Source: an uncultured Hungatella sp.
GTDB taxonomy: Bacteria > Bacillota > Clostridia > Lachnospirales > Lachnospiraceae
Assembly: GCA_910585645.1 (NCBI GenBank)
Contig: CAJUFP010000036.1
Location: forward strand, 1 to 40,045
Direction of reading: 5' to 3'
DNA length: 40,045 nucleotides
The notes beneath the pieces were generated by a model. The model made no database searches and was not told where the DNA came from. It was given only the letters and a program-made list of their open reading frames with translations. The position numbers and the translations under genes are program-made. Shown in pieces: positions 17,024 through 25,375 of the stretch. The stretch's first letter is position 1. Each line of letters opens with the position of its first letter.

Positions 17024-18510
17024 TGTCTCCGCTTCCCTTCCATGGTCTGAGCCACAATATCTTTCATCATGTCATAGGAAAGCATCCCCGACGCGTAGCC
17101 GAACACATTGCCCTCCTTGTCGATCATAAACGTAGTTGGGAAGGAGTAGATCCCGTACTCCTGGAACAGTCCGCCGTCTGTATCCATCAGCACAGGATAG
17201 GTGTATCCGTTTGCCTCCAAAAACGCCTCGATGCCCTCCCGGGACTTTTCATTTCCCATGTTCGGACCTGCCACCCCCAGGACAATAAGGGCCTCATCCC
17301 CCTCTGTGGCCGACTCCTCATACAGCTTCTGGATGTCCGGCATCTCCGCCTTGCAGGGCGGACACCAGGTAGCCCAGAAATTTAAGAACACCGTCTTTCC
17401 CTTGTAATCTTCCAGCCTGTGGACATTTCCAAACTGATCCTCCAGTTCAAAGCCCGGGGCAGGGATCTGATTCTCTCCGGAATCCGGATCGGTTTTTCCC
17501 GGATCTTCGGACCCGCTCTCTTTATCAGACTCCTGATCCCCATGCGCTGTCCCGGCGTCTGTCTTCCCTTCGTCCGCCGTCCCCTTTTGGGACTCCGAAA
17601 CGCTGACCTCTCGGCCGCCTTTTTCTCCGGTCCCTGTGTCCTCGCCGGCCTGATCCCCATCCTCTGCCTCCGGTCCAGTCCCGGATCCTGCCTGCTGATC
17701 ACTGTCCCCATTATCTGCCATTTTGCCGTCAATTGCCCCGTCACTTCCTTGCTCTGCCTCCGACTGTGTGCCGGAAGGGGTAAACTGGGACAGATACCCG
17801 GTGATCCCATTCATCTTCCCGGTAAACATCAAAAGCCCCAGGACCACCAAAAGCGCGCCGCCGATCTTTACCGTGTACCGCACCACCCCCATATGCTTCT
17901 TAAACAGTTCAAGCAGAGTGGTAGTAAAAAATCCGGCCGCCAGAAAAGGCAGAATAAACCCCAGGGTGTACACGCCGATCAGCACAAATCCAGCCGTTCG
18001 GGTGCTGGCAGAAGCCGCCATGAGAAGCACGCTTGCCAGGGCCGGACCTACGCAGGGCGTCCAGGCAAAGCTGAACGTAAATCCCATGACAAAAGCCACC
18101 CAGGGGGACATGGCCACCTGATCAAGGCGAAACGGCAGCCTCCTCTCCTTCCCCAGAATCCCGGATTGGCCCAACAGCCCCAGCTGGTACAGCCCGAACA
18201 GCGCCACCACAATGCCTCCAAGCCTCGCGAACATCACCTGATTGCTCCTGAAAAAAGAGCCCACGGCGTTTACCCCCATCCCCAGAAGGAAAAACGCGAA
18301 GCTGACGCCAACCACAAAGCAGACCGTGTGAACCATCACCTTGCTCCGCTTATAATAAATCCTCCCATCCTCCCCCTTTGCTGCCGTTCCTCCGGAAAGG
18401 TATCCGATATAAAGGGGCAGAATCGGCAGCACACAGGGCGAAAAGAAGCTTAAAATTCCCTGCAAAAATACCGTAATCGCAGGTACGCTGACCTCCAATG
18501 AAAATCCCAT
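17020..18510 (-). CDS. CcdA-thioredoxin fusion, membrane thiol reductant conduit
   Basis: A 496-residue fusion. Residues 1-240 form a CcdA/DsbD-type membrane domain whose two conserved Cys are Cys26 (FFSPCVLPIL) and Cys153 (AWTPCVGPAL). Residues 245-350 are an acidic, Gly/Ser-rich linker of about 105 residues. Residues 350-496 are an extracytoplasmic TlpA/ResA-type thioredoxin domain with active site WCPPC (Cys383 and Cys386). The layout suggests that electrons from cytoplasmic thioredoxin cross the membrane through CcdA to the attached domain, which reduces surface proteins. The start follows GGAGG at about 10 nt. It overlaps znuA by 4 nt, which ties surface thiol reduction to zinc capture. 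Fusions of these two domains occur in Clostridia. Confidence 0.9.
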   Translation of the reverse strand: MGFSLEVSVPAITVFLQGILSFFSPCVLPILPLYIGYLSGGTAAKGEDGRIYYKRSKVMVHTVCFVVGVSFAFFLLGMGVNAVGSFFRSNQVMFARLGGIVVALFGLYQLGLLGQSGILGKERRLPFRLDQVAMSPWVAFVMGFTFSFAWTPCVGPALASVLLMAASASTRTAGFVLIGVYTLGFILPFLAAGFFTTTLLELFKKHMGVVRYTVKIGGALLVVLGLLMFTGKMNGITGYLSQFTPSGTQSEAEQGSDGAIDGKMADNGDSDQQAGSGTGPEAEDGDQAGEDTGTGEKGGREVSVSESQKGTADEGKTDAGTAHGDQESDKESGSEDPGKTDPDSGENQIPAPGFELEDQFGNVHRLEDYKGKTVFLNFWATWCPPCKAEMPDIQKLYEESATEGDEALIVLGVAGPNMGNEKSREGIEAFLEANGYTYPVLMDTDGGLFQEYGIYSFPTTFMIDKEGNVFGYASGMLSYDMMKDIVAQTMEGKRRQ

Positions 18511-18547
18511 ATTTTTCTAACCTCCGTCTGCGCAAAAAACCCGGGGC

Positions 18548-19339
18548 CTACAAAAGTCCCAGGTTCTCCATGGCGTATTCAATGCCGTCCTCCTCGACGG
18601 TCTTTGTCACAAATGTAGCGTACTCCTCCAGCACCTTGTCATGCTTTCCCATAAGGACAGCGTTTTTGGCATACTGAAAGCAGGCCAGATCATTGCTGCT
18701 GTCCCCAAACACCCAGGCGTCCTCCCTTAACATCCCCAGTTCCTTCAATACCCGGTCAATCGCCATGGCCTTGTCGTGGCCCTTTGGCACGCACTCATAA
18801 AAGCCGCCGCCCCGGTCAATGACCTGAAAATCCGGAGCCAGAAAGTCAAAAAAGCCTTCCCGGTCGCTCTTTTCATCGGCGCTGACGCAGAACTTGTCAA
18901 ACTCGTAATCGTCATCATCCCAGTCATGGGGACTGGCGTTTCCGTGTTCTTCCATAGCCTTTTTCAGGTCCCTGATAAGCGGAATCCGGGAATACCCCTT
19001 TCTGAAATAACAATTGTCCGCTCCCTCCAAAACCCCGTCAAGGTCAAAATCCACGATCGCCTTTTTGATGGCAAGGCCTCTCTCATGGCCAATGCTTTTC
19101 TGGTAGATCACCTTGCCCTTAAGCCAAAGCTGAGTCCCGCACCCGCACAGATACCCGTCGGCCTCCAAAGACGGCAGGACCGCCTTCATGCTGCCCATGG
19201 TCCTGCCTGTGTTGATGAACACCAGATTGCCCGCCTGCCTTGTCCTGGCAATGGCCTTTTCGGCGCTCTTTGGCATAACCCCTGTGATCTCGCTGACCAG
19301 GGTGCCGTCTATGTCAAAAAACAGTGCCTTTCTGCCCAT
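18548..19339 (-). CDS. HAD hydrolase, Cof/YidA type
   Basis: A 263-residue cytoplasmic phosphatase of the Cof subfamily (HAD type IIB cap). Motif I is FFDIDGTL with Asp9 as nucleophile and Asp11 as acid; motif II is FINTGRT; the C-terminal motif IV is FGDSSNDLACF. Cof-type enzymes hydrolyse sugar phosphates, FMN or other small phosphoesters; the substrate here is not determined. The start has AAGGGATC upstream, 6 nt after the stop of the trigger-factor-like gene. It lies 37 nt before the CcdA-thioredoxin gene, so it is part of the same transcription unit. Confidence 0.88.
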   Translation of the reverse strand: MGRKALFFDIDGTLVSEITGVMPKSAEKAIARTRQAGNLVFINTGRTMGSMKAVLPSLEADGYLCGCGTQLWLKGKVIYQKSIGHERGLAIKKAIVDFDLDGVLEGADNCYFRKGYSRIPLIRDLKKAMEEHGNASPHDWDDDDYEFDKFCVSADEKSDREGFFDFLAPDFQVIDRGGGFYECVPKGHDKAMAIDRVLKELGMLREDAWVFGDSSNDLACFQYAKNAVLMGKHDKVLEEYATFVTKTVEEDGIEYAMENLGLL

Positions 19340-19345
19340 GATCCC

Positions 19346-20434
19346 TTAACTTTCCGCAACTGCGTTGTCCGCGATGAACTGCACTACCTTCATCCTCAGA
19401 GCCGACTCATTGACCATGTCCTCGCCCGCGTTCTCAATAAGGTCTTCCACAGTCTCAAATCCGTTGGATGTGGCCAGTTCTTCCCTGTCCTTATCCTCAA
19501 CCACCAGATTCTCTGCCTGAGCGATGGCCTCCACCACGGCCCGGATCTTGCACTCTTCCTGGGACATCTCCTTAAGCCACGGCTCAAACTCTTCCTTGGT
19601 CATGCCGAAAAAGCTGGTGATGACAGTATCCGTGTCAACGCCGTACATCTGGGCCATGTCCTCGCAGCTCTTGTACTGCTCGTCATAGTAAGCCTGAACC
19701 GCCTGATCGGAAACATTGACCTCACTGCTTTTTACCACAGTCTGCAAAACCTCCGCCATCATCTGGTTCTCCGCGTTGAGCCTGGCCATCTCCTCCAGAT
19801 CTTCCCTGAGAGCCTTCCTGTACTCGTCCACTGTAGCAAAATCCGTGTTGGCTTTGATGAACTCATCATTCAGCTCAGACTCCACAGACTCCTGAACCTT
19901 GTTCACCGTCACCTCAAACACCACGGCCTGGCCCGCCAGGTCCTCGCTTGGGTACCCCTCCGGAAATGTCAGATCCAGATCGATCTTCTGCCCGGCCTTT
20001 GTGCCCACCAGGCCCTCCTCAAACCCTTCGATAAAGGTCTGTGAGCCAAGTGTTAAGTCGTATCCGCTTGCCGTGCCTCCGTCAAAAGCCACGCCGTCCT
20101 TCTTTCCCACATAGTCAATATTTACGATATCCCCGTTCTTCGCCTCCCGGTCAACCTCCGCGATGGTGGGGTTCGCGTTAACCAGAGCCGTAAGCTGCTC
20201 CTCCACATCCTCGTCAGTCACCTCCTGGGACACCGGCGTGTAGGACACCCCCTTGTACTGGCCCAGGGTCACCACCTGGCCCGGATCCATAGACAGAGAG
20301 CTTACCTCCCCCTCTGATCCCGACTCCTGAACAGCCGTGGTAGACTCTGCCGGAGAATCGGTCTTTGCTGAACAACCGGATACCAACACTGCCGCCATCA
20401 GACCGCAGATGCTAACTTTTAAGCTTTTTTTCAT
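19346..20434 (-). CDS. Trigger-factor-like peptidyl-prolyl isomerase lipoprotein
   Basis: A 362-residue lipoprotein. The signal peptide ends in VLVSGC (Cys21). Residues 95-190 form an FKBP-type isomerase domain (NGDIVNIDYVGKKDG, then TFIEGFEEGLVGTKAGQ), and residues 190-355 match the helical C-terminal arms of trigger factor. The N-terminal ribosome-binding domain of true trigger factor is missing and replaced by the lipid anchor and a Ser/Thr/Glu-rich tether. It should act outside the membrane as a foldase for secreted proteins, comparable in role to PrsA. It is the first gene of the operon, under the extended -10 promoter at 20546. The extracytoplasmic location is inferred from the lipobox. 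Confidence 0.85.
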   Translation of the reverse strand: MKKSLKVSICGLMAAVLVSGCSAKTDSPAESTTAVQESGSEGEVSSLSMDPGQVVTLGQYKGVSYTPVSQEVTDEDVEEQLTALVNANPTIAEVDREAKNGDIVNIDYVGKKDGVAFDGGTASGYDLTLGSQTFIEGFEEGLVGTKAGQKIDLDLTFPEGYPSEDLAGQAVVFEVTVNKVQESVESELNDEFIKANTDFATVDEYRKALREDLEEMARLNAENQMMAEVLQTVVKSSEVNVSDQAVQAYYDEQYKSCEDMAQMYGVDTDTVITSFFGMTKEEFEPWLKEMSQEECKIRAVVEAIAQAENLVVEDKDREELATSNGFETVEDLIENAGEDMVNESALRMKVVQFIADNAVAES

Positions 20435-20545
20435 GTTCCATCCCTTTTCTTTCCATATTAATAAATTTGATCGATTGTGACCCGGACTCTGTCACAGACC
20501 TTTCGCCTGCGCAAAATCCCCATATGGCCCAACGGCCCAGGACAG

Positions 20546-20574
20546 AGTATAGCACATCCTGGGCTTAAAGAAAA
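20546..20574 (-). promoter_or_regulatory. Promoter of the trigger-factor-like operon, with overlapping palindrome
   Basis: The minus strand has an extended -10 (TGCTATACT, hexamer 20546-20551) and a weak -35 (TTTTCT, 20569-20574) at 17-bp spacing. CCCAGGA (20536-20542) and TCCTGGG (20557-20563) form a 7-bp inverted repeat around the -10, so a repressor could bind there. The leader to the ATG at 20434 is about 105 nt. Confidence 0.55.
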
Positions 20575-20616
20575 GGAAATCTTTTAAATTCACAAAAAGT
20601 TCAGAAAATTGATATA

Positions 20617-20634
20617 TAATTGAGTGAGCAAATG
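20617..20634. repeat. Second copy of the 18-bp word found at 101-118
   Basis: TAATTGAGTGAGCAAATG here is the exact reverse complement of 101-118. It begins 6 bases beyond the stop codon of dtd, in the intergenic region before the trigger-factor-like operon. Confidence 0.5.
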
Positions 20635-20640
20635 ACTCCC

Positions 20641-21105
20641 TCAAACGCCCCTATCCCCCAATAACTCCCTGCTGTCCAACATAAGCGTAAAAGGCCCGTC
20701 ATTGACAAGCTCCACCTCCATATACGCCCCAAACACTCCCTGCTCCACCTTATCCGCGTGCAGCCGACACCTCTCAATCGCATGTTCATACAGAGCCTTT
20801 GCCCGATCCGGCGCTCCGGCCTTTGTGAAGCTGGGGCGGTTTCCTTTTTTGCAGTCCGCATAGAGGGTAAACTGGCTGACCACCAAAATCTCCCCTCCCA
20901 CGTCCGCCAGCGACCGGTTGGTCTTCCCGTTGTCATCCTGGAAGATCCGCAGCCTGCAGATCTTGTCCATCATCCGGTCCGCGGTCTCCTCCGTATCCTC
21001 CTGCTCCGCTCCTAAAAAGAGCAGATACCCCGGCCCGATGGCCCCTACAACCCGCCCCTCCACAGACACGTTAGCCTCTTTCACTCTCTGCAAAACCACT
21101 CTCAT
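20641..21105 (-). CDS. dtd: D-aminoacyl-tRNA deacylase
   Basis: A 154-residue protein of the Dtd family, which removes D-amino acids wrongly loaded on tRNA. Both family signatures are present: SQFTLYAD (around residue 78) and NDGPFT near the C-terminus, which form the chiral-selective pocket. Length is normal. AAGGAGAG precedes the ATG. It follows the glycerophosphodiesterase gene by 25 nt and ends the S1-relQ-GDPD-dtd operon. In many Firmicutes dtd lies next to a rel gene, so this neighbourhood is familiar. Confidence 0.95.
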   Translation of the reverse strand: MRVVLQRVKEANVSVEGRVVGAIGPGYLLFLGAEQEDTEETADRMMDKICRLRIFQDDNGKTNRSLADVGGEILVVSQFTLYADCKKGNRPSFTKAGAPDRAKALYEHAIERCRLHADKVEQGVFGAYMEVELVNDGPFTLMLDSRELLGDRGV

Positions 21106-21130
21106 CCCGAACCCTCTCCTTTCCCTGTGT

Positions 21131-22927
21131 CTATCTAAGCAGCTCCCTCAGATATTCCAAAAGACTCTCCGTCCCCTCCTCCCGGTACAAGATCTCTCTG
21201 GCCAGGAGGGGATCATCCGTGATCACATTGTCCACTGCCAGGACGCGCATCCGCTCCAGCTCCGCCTTGTCATTGACCGTCCACGCGTGAACGCTCTTTC
21301 CCTCCTGATGAGCCAGCCTCACCAGCTTTTCACTGACAAACCCGGACCGGATGCTGATGATGTCAATATCATCATTTCTATAATAAGCCCCGTAAGCCGC
21401 CGGGATAATATACCCTGTGCGGATCTGGGGATTTCTTTCCTTTATCTGCCTTAAATAAGCCAAGCTGACGCAGGTAATGACGCACTGATCCTCCATCTCA
21501 TAGGCCTCCACCAACCGGCACACCTTCTCGGGAAGCCCGCTGTCAGCTCCCACATACTTGATCTCAATATTCAGGTTGAGACGCCCTTTGGCGTACTCCA
21601 TCACTTCCTCCAGGGAAGGGATCCGCTCCCCCTCATACGCCCCGGAAAACCATGAGCCCGCGTCCACATTCAGAAGCTCCTGAAATGTCATATCTTTAAT
21701 ATTTCTGTTTACGCCTGCGATTCGGCGCAGATTCTCGTCGTGGCACACCACTGCCACCCCGTCCTTTGTCTCCTGCACATCGATCTCCGCCCAGTCCGCC
21801 ATCTCCTCCACCGCCGCCAAAAGAGCTGCCATGGTATTTTCCGGAGCTGACAAAGAGCTTCCCCGGTGGGCTGTGATCTCGGTCCTCACCACCACGGAAC
21901 TTGCCAGAAATGTGCCGTTGACCGCCCCGTCCACCATGCCCATCCCTGTGACGATGCCCGCAGCGCTTAAAAATACCAGCCCGTTTTTCCGACCAAGAAA
22001 CCCGGTCCCTGTGTCAAAAAAATGGCGCCTTCCCACCTGATTCTTTCCGTACCGGTAATACTGCACCGTCAGGTCCGCAAAATAAAACAGACTTGCCGCC
22101 CCGCTGGCCAAAAACATGATGATTCCCTCCGCCCACTGGGACGCCTGTATGAGAAAGGAAAACTGCAGATCCCGCCGCACAAAAACCACCGTAACGCTGG
22201 CCATGACAAACACCATAGCCAGATAGCACGCCAATGCCGCCGCCATGATAAGGATCTGGGGGATCACCACCCGTGCCACAATCCGCCCCCATCTGCCCCT
22301 CAAAAGCTCCGCGCTGTCCCTTCTGCCATCCCTGTAAGCTCTCTGCTCCACCATACATCCGTGAAACACAAAATAGGAGGGAATCACCCCAAACACACAG
22401 GTACACACAAAAAGAAATGCCCCGCCCTTTAAAAAAGGATTCCCGGACATTTCCTCTATGACAAAATTTACCGGCTTTACATGGGTCAGGGTCCGGTAGA
22501 GATAAACCAGGTTCATGAGAAAGAAATCCGCCGCCGCAACCGCAAAAAGCCGGAAATTCTTTCTCTCCAGCTGTTCCTTTGTATTCCTAAGGCCCTCCAG
22601 AAATATCCGCCAGGCCGGCATTTTCAGAGAATACACAGCCCTGGAGCAGGCAGACGTCAATCCCCCTGCCTCCACCATCACAAGCCCGAGACCCAGGGCC
22701 ATAAGCGCCAAGACCACAGGAATGGTCCATGGACAGGCAAGCACCCGCCCGGCGTTCTCCACAGTCAGATAGCTGTATCCCGCCCGGCCCAGAGAAAACC
22801 GCATACCGGCCCCCAGCAGCTGCACGTACGCGCTGGCTGCCGTCAGCCGGTATCCTGCCAAAAACAACAGCAGATTTCTGCCGTTAAACCGGATAAGTTC
22901 TCCTGTGTCATGTAATGATCGCCTCAT
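21131..22927 (-). CDS. Membrane-bound glycerophosphodiester phosphodiesterase
   Basis: A 598-residue protein with about eight membrane segments in residues 1-345, then a GDPD catalytic domain. The domain begins with AHRGSSLSAPENT (near residue 353) and continues with WAEIDVQETKDGVAVVCHD; these hold the catalytic His pair and the metal-binding Glu and Asp. The C-terminal VHAWTVND is also conserved. It should split glycerophosphodiesters, from lipids or teichoic acids, into glycerol-3-phosphate and an alcohol, at or outside the membrane. The start lies inside the end of relQ (20-nt overlap), so translation is coupled. The membrane part matches the GDPD-associated membrane domain of several Firmicutes. 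Confidence 0.88.
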   Translation of the reverse strand: MRRSLHDTGELIRFNGRNLLLFLAGYRLTAASAYVQLLGAGMRFSLGRAGYSYLTVENAGRVLACPWTIPVVLALMALGLGLVMVEAGGLTSACSRAVYSLKMPAWRIFLEGLRNTKEQLERKNFRLFAVAAADFFLMNLVYLYRTLTHVKPVNFVIEEMSGNPFLKGGAFLFVCTCVFGVIPSYFVFHGCMVEQRAYRDGRRDSAELLRGRWGRIVARVVIPQILIMAAALACYLAMVFVMASVTVVFVRRDLQFSFLIQASQWAEGIIMFLASGAASLFYFADLTVQYYRYGKNQVGRRHFFDTGTGFLGRKNGLVFLSAAGIVTGMGMVDGAVNGTFLASSVVVRTEITAHRGSSLSAPENTMAALLAAVEEMADWAEIDVQETKDGVAVVCHDENLRRIAGVNRNIKDMTFQELLNVDAGSWFSGAYEGERIPSLEEVMEYAKGRLNLNIEIKYVGADSGLPEKVCRLVEAYEMEDQCVITCVSLAYLRQIKERNPQIRTGYIIPAAYGAYYRNDDIDIISIRSGFVSEKLVRLAHQEGKSVHAWTVNDKAELERMRVLAVDNVITDDPLLAREILYREEGTESLLEYLRELLR

Positions 22928-23585
22928 TGATGTCCATCCCCGCTGGTTTTCTCTGACTGTTCCACTCCAGAATATCCTGATTCAGCGAATACATCTTCGC
23001 GTCCAGCATATCCACCATATCCGCGCAGGCCTTCAGCTCCTGCTGTAAATAGGCCGGGCCTTCGCCCTCGAACTTATAGTAGATCTTGTGCTCTAAACTG
23101 GCCCAGAAATCCATGGCAACGGTCCGTATCTGAACCTCCACCTTGGTCTCCACCGGGCCGTCCGACAGATACACTGGAATGGTGATCACCATGTGGTAAC
23201 TTTTATAGCCGTTTGGCTTTGGATTTTTAATGTAGTCCTTCACATACAGGACCGTCACGTCCCTCTGCCTGGATATCATATCAGCGATCTGATAGATATC
23301 CGAGGTAAAGGAACAGATGATGCGTATCCCGGCGATATCGCTCAGCTTTTCCGTCATGTTGGAAATGGTCACCTCGTACTTGTGGCGCTTCATCTTTTTG
23401 ACGATGCTCTCCGCCGTCTTCAGCCGGGATTTTACATGCTCTATAGGCGTGTAATTGTAAATGTGGACAAACTCGTTGTTGAGGATCTCGATTTTTACGT
23501 TGATCTCCTTTAACGCCGAGCTGTACAAAAACATTAAGGAATTCCACTGTTCCAGCTGGTCGTAGGTTTTTGGGATATGTTTCAT
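22908..23585 (-). CDS. relQ: Small alarmone synthetase (RelQ/YjbM-type)
   Basis: A 225-residue (p)ppGpp synthetase with only the synthetase domain. Visible motifs are LSDIAGIRIICSF, NPKPNGYKSYHMVI and VEVQIRTVAMDFWASLEHKI, which carry the GTP- and ATP-binding residues and the catalytic Glu. There is no HD hydrolase, TGS or ACT domain, so it is a stand-alone SAS of the RelQ group. AAGGAGG lies six bases before the ATG. It follows the S1-domain gene by 19 nt and overlaps the phosphodiesterase gene by 20 nt. RelQ proteins are known to bind single-stranded RNA, which is of interest given the RNA-binding neighbour. Confidence 0.9.
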   Translation of the reverse strand: MKHIPKTYDQLEQWNSLMFLYSSALKEINVKIEILNNEFVHIYNYTPIEHVKSRLKTAESIVKKMKRHKYEVTISNMTEKLSDIAGIRIICSFTSDIYQIADMISRQRDVTVLYVKDYIKNPKPNGYKSYHMVITIPVYLSDGPVETKVEVQIRTVAMDFWASLEHKIYYKFEGEGPAYLQQELKACADMVDMLDAKMYSLNQDILEWNSQRKPAGMDINEAIIT

Positions 23586-23604
23586 AGTATCCCTCCTTCA
23601 ATGC

Positions 23605-24441
23605 CTAAAGTTTTAACCCTTTCAGCAGCGCGCCCAGACCTGTGGAGACTTCTCCAGAACTCCGGTACTCAAAATGGGAAGATCCCTGGGACTCCTCCTC
23701 TTCCTTTGCCTCCAGCCCCTTCATGGTCAGGCTGATCTTGCCGTTTTCTACGGAACGGATCTTTACTTTCACCTGCTGTCCTTCTTTCAGGACCACGCCG
23801 GGATGCTTGATCCTCTGGCTGCTGATCTGGGAAACGTGGATCAGGCCGGACACGCCGCCCTCTAAATTTACAAACGCGCCGTAATCTTTCAGGCTGTCTA
23901 CCGTACCCTCCACAATATCGCCTGCCTTGTAGGACGCGATCTTTTTCTGGCGCTCCTCATCCCGGCGTGCCTTCAAATACTCTCTGGCGGAGAGCACAAG
24001 ACGCTTCTTCTCCGGGTCCGCGGTAATGACATAGGTTTCAATATATTTGCCAACCCAGTCCTCCAGCTTCTCCACATACTCCAGGGCGATCTGGGATGCC
24101 GGGATAAATGCCTGGGTATCATTTACGTACGCGATGGCTCCGCCTTTTACGATCTCCTTGATCTTTACCTTCACCACGGTCTTATCCGCCATCATCTGAC
24201 GAAATTCCTGCCATTTTTCCGCGTCCGGGTTCTCCTCGGATACGTAGGTCTGGCTGCTGCGCTCATCAAACGCCTTGTAGGATTCCTCCAGCTCGGCGGC
24301 ATAGTCGGCCATGGACTCAGCCGGGGCTGCCTGGGGCTCCATGGAGGCAGCAGGATCGACTGCGGCCGGGGTCTCCTGGGTCTCCTGGCTCAATGGGGTT
24401 TCGGTGGTTTGTACTTCTTCGTTTCTTAATTCTTCGCTCAT
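23605..24441 (-). CDS. S1-domain RNA-binding protein (two S1 domains)
   Basis: A 278-residue protein with an acidic, Glu/Ala/Pro-rich N-terminal tail (residues 1-80) and two S1 domains: about 88-153 (VKVKIKEIVKGGAIAYVN) and 173-242 (GDIVEGTVDSLKDYGAFVNL, then GLIHVSQIS). It resembles the short RpsA-like S1 proteins of Clostridia rather than the six-domain E. coli S1. The start at 24441 is chosen because GGGAGG stands upstream; 72 more in-frame codons extend into the last units of the 45-bp array but have no ribosome site. It heads the operon with relQ, the phosphodiesterase and dtd. The transcript leader is predicted to be about 925 nt, with the tandem array inside it. Confidence 0.88.
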   Translation of the reverse strand: MSEELRNEEVQTTETPLSQETQETPAAVDPAASMEPQAAPAESMADYAAELEESYKAFDERSSQTYVSEENPDAEKWQEFRQMMADKTVVKVKIKEIVKGGAIAYVNDTQAFIPASQIALEYVEKLEDWVGKYIETYVITADPEKKRLVLSAREYLKARRDEERQKKIASYKAGDIVEGTVDSLKDYGAFVNLEGGVSGLIHVSQISSQRIKHPGVVLKEGQQVKVKIRSVENGKISLTMKGLEAKEEEESQGSSHFEYRSSGEVSTGLGALLKGLKL

Positions 24442-24589
24442 GTTATTGGGCCTCCCTGTAGTTATTTTTTGAGTGTAGGGGTGAGGGTGAGGTGGGATGG
24501 ATGGGGGCATTTTGGAGCCTGCTAATGGCTGCGGGGGGAGAAACGATTTATTTATGTTGCTGTCGCTTTTCCTGGGGGAAATGCTTTTC

Positions 24590-25131
24590 TTGCTCGCTGG
24601 GGTTCTCTCACGCTTTCCTGAACGCAACGCTTCTCTTGCTTGCTGGGGATCGCTCACGATTTCCTCAACTAACGATTTTCTCGCTCACTGGGGATCGCTC
24701 ATGCTTTCCTCTGCTAACGCTTTTTTCGCTCGCTGGAGCTCGCTCACGCTTTCCTCTGCTGACGCTTTTCTTGCTCGCTGGGGCTCGCTCACGCTTTCCT
24801 CAACTAACGATTTTCTCGCTCGCTGGGGCTCGCTCATACTTTCCTCAGCTAACGCTTTTCTTGCTCGCTGGAGCTCGCTCACGCTTTCCTCAACTAACGC
24901 TTCTCTTGCTCGCTGGGGCTCGCTCACGCTTTCCTCTGCTAATGCTTTTCTTGCTCGCTGGGGCTCGCCCACGATTTCCTCAGCTGACGATTTTCTCGCT
25001 CGCTGGAGCTCGCTCACGCCTTTCTTCAGCTAACGCTTTTCTCGCTCGCTGGGGCTCGCTCACGCTTTCCTCAGCTGACGCTTTTCTTGCTCGCTGGGGC
25101 TCGCTCACGCTTTCCTCAGCTGACGCTTTTC
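24590..25131 (-). repeat. 45-bp tandem repeat array, about twelve units
   Basis: About twelve consecutive 45-bp units, then a degenerate thirteenth, fill the leader of the S1-domain gene. On the plus strand a unit starts TTGCTCGCTGGGGCTCGCTC and goes on ACGCTTTCCTCAGCTAACGC then TTTTC. Units differ at a few positions and there are no spacers, so it is not a CRISPR array. Because 45 is a multiple of three, one minus-strand frame encodes a 15-residue repeat like SEPQRARKALAEESV, but single-base insertions in the first and tenth units, stop codons and the lack of a ribosome site argue against translation. The minus-strand RNA would be purine-rich with repeated GCGAGC. Origin and function are unknown to me. 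Confidence 0.9.
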
Positions 25132-25286
25132 TCGCTCGCTAAAGCTCGCTTGAAGCGGATCGCTTCGCGCTCCGGTTGCGTGGCTGCTCGCTTCGCATTG
25201 CATTTTTTCAAGGTTGTCGCTGCCTCGGCCCCGCAGTGCGCGCTCGATTCCGCTCCGCTCCATCTCGCTCACGGGCTTCGCCCTAT
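25132..25286 (-). other. GCGAGC-rich leader segment with small hairpins
   Basis: This segment lies between the array and the large inverted repeat and would be transcribed on the minus strand. It carries many GCGAGC and GAGCGGAGCGG words, a GGGC-GAA-GCCC hairpin near 25273-25283 and a GAAGCG/CGCTTC hairpin at 25152-25166. An open frame crosses it on the minus strand but has no ribosome site and runs into stops in the array. I read it as structured leader or a repeat-family remnant, not as a gene. Confidence 0.5.
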
Positions 25287-25351
25287 GAAGAATCATAGAT
25301 AAAAATCTGCTTACGTGCCAGCACGACGCATATTTTTATCTATGATTCTTC
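25287..25351. repeat. Large inverted repeat, 20-bp perfect arms
   Basis: GAAGAATCATAGATAAAAAT (25287-25306) is perfectly complementary to 25332-25351. Inside the 25-nt loop, GTGC and GCAC can pair as well, so the whole 65 nt can fold into one long hairpin. No T-run follows on either strand, so it is not a standard terminator. On the minus-strand transcript it would begin about 17 nt after the start, as a 5'-end hairpin that could protect the leader RNA. Confidence 0.85.
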
Positions 25352-25375
25352 GCACTGCTCATTGCCTACCTGTAC

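Noticed and set aside
15875..17050. 391-codon plus-strand frame
   Set aside because: Antisense to znuA; the His/Pro-rich product results from complementing that gene's composition.
18776..20044. 422-codon plus-strand frame
   Set aside because: It is antisense to the HAD and trigger-factor-like genes, which have clear motifs; the plus frame matches nothing recognisable.
24442..24657. 72-codon N-terminal extension of the S1-domain protein
   Set aside because: It encodes array-derived and Pro-rich sequence, while GGGAGG stands directly before the ATG at 24441.
24685..25017. Minus-strand repeat protein with a 15-residue period (SEPQRARKALAEESV)
   Set aside because: No ribosome site, stop codons or frame shifts in the flanking units, and variation that follows DNA drift as well as protein constraint; kept as a repeat feature only.
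24590..25131. CRISPR array
   Set aside because: The 45-bp units follow each other with no unique spacers, lack a palindromic short repeat and have no cas genes nearby.
24492..25142. Long open frames on the plus strand across the tandem array (up to 216 codons)
   Set aside because: A 45-bp period is a multiple of three, so several frames stay open by repetition; the frames have no ribosome site or known domain, and single-base insertions shift units against each other.
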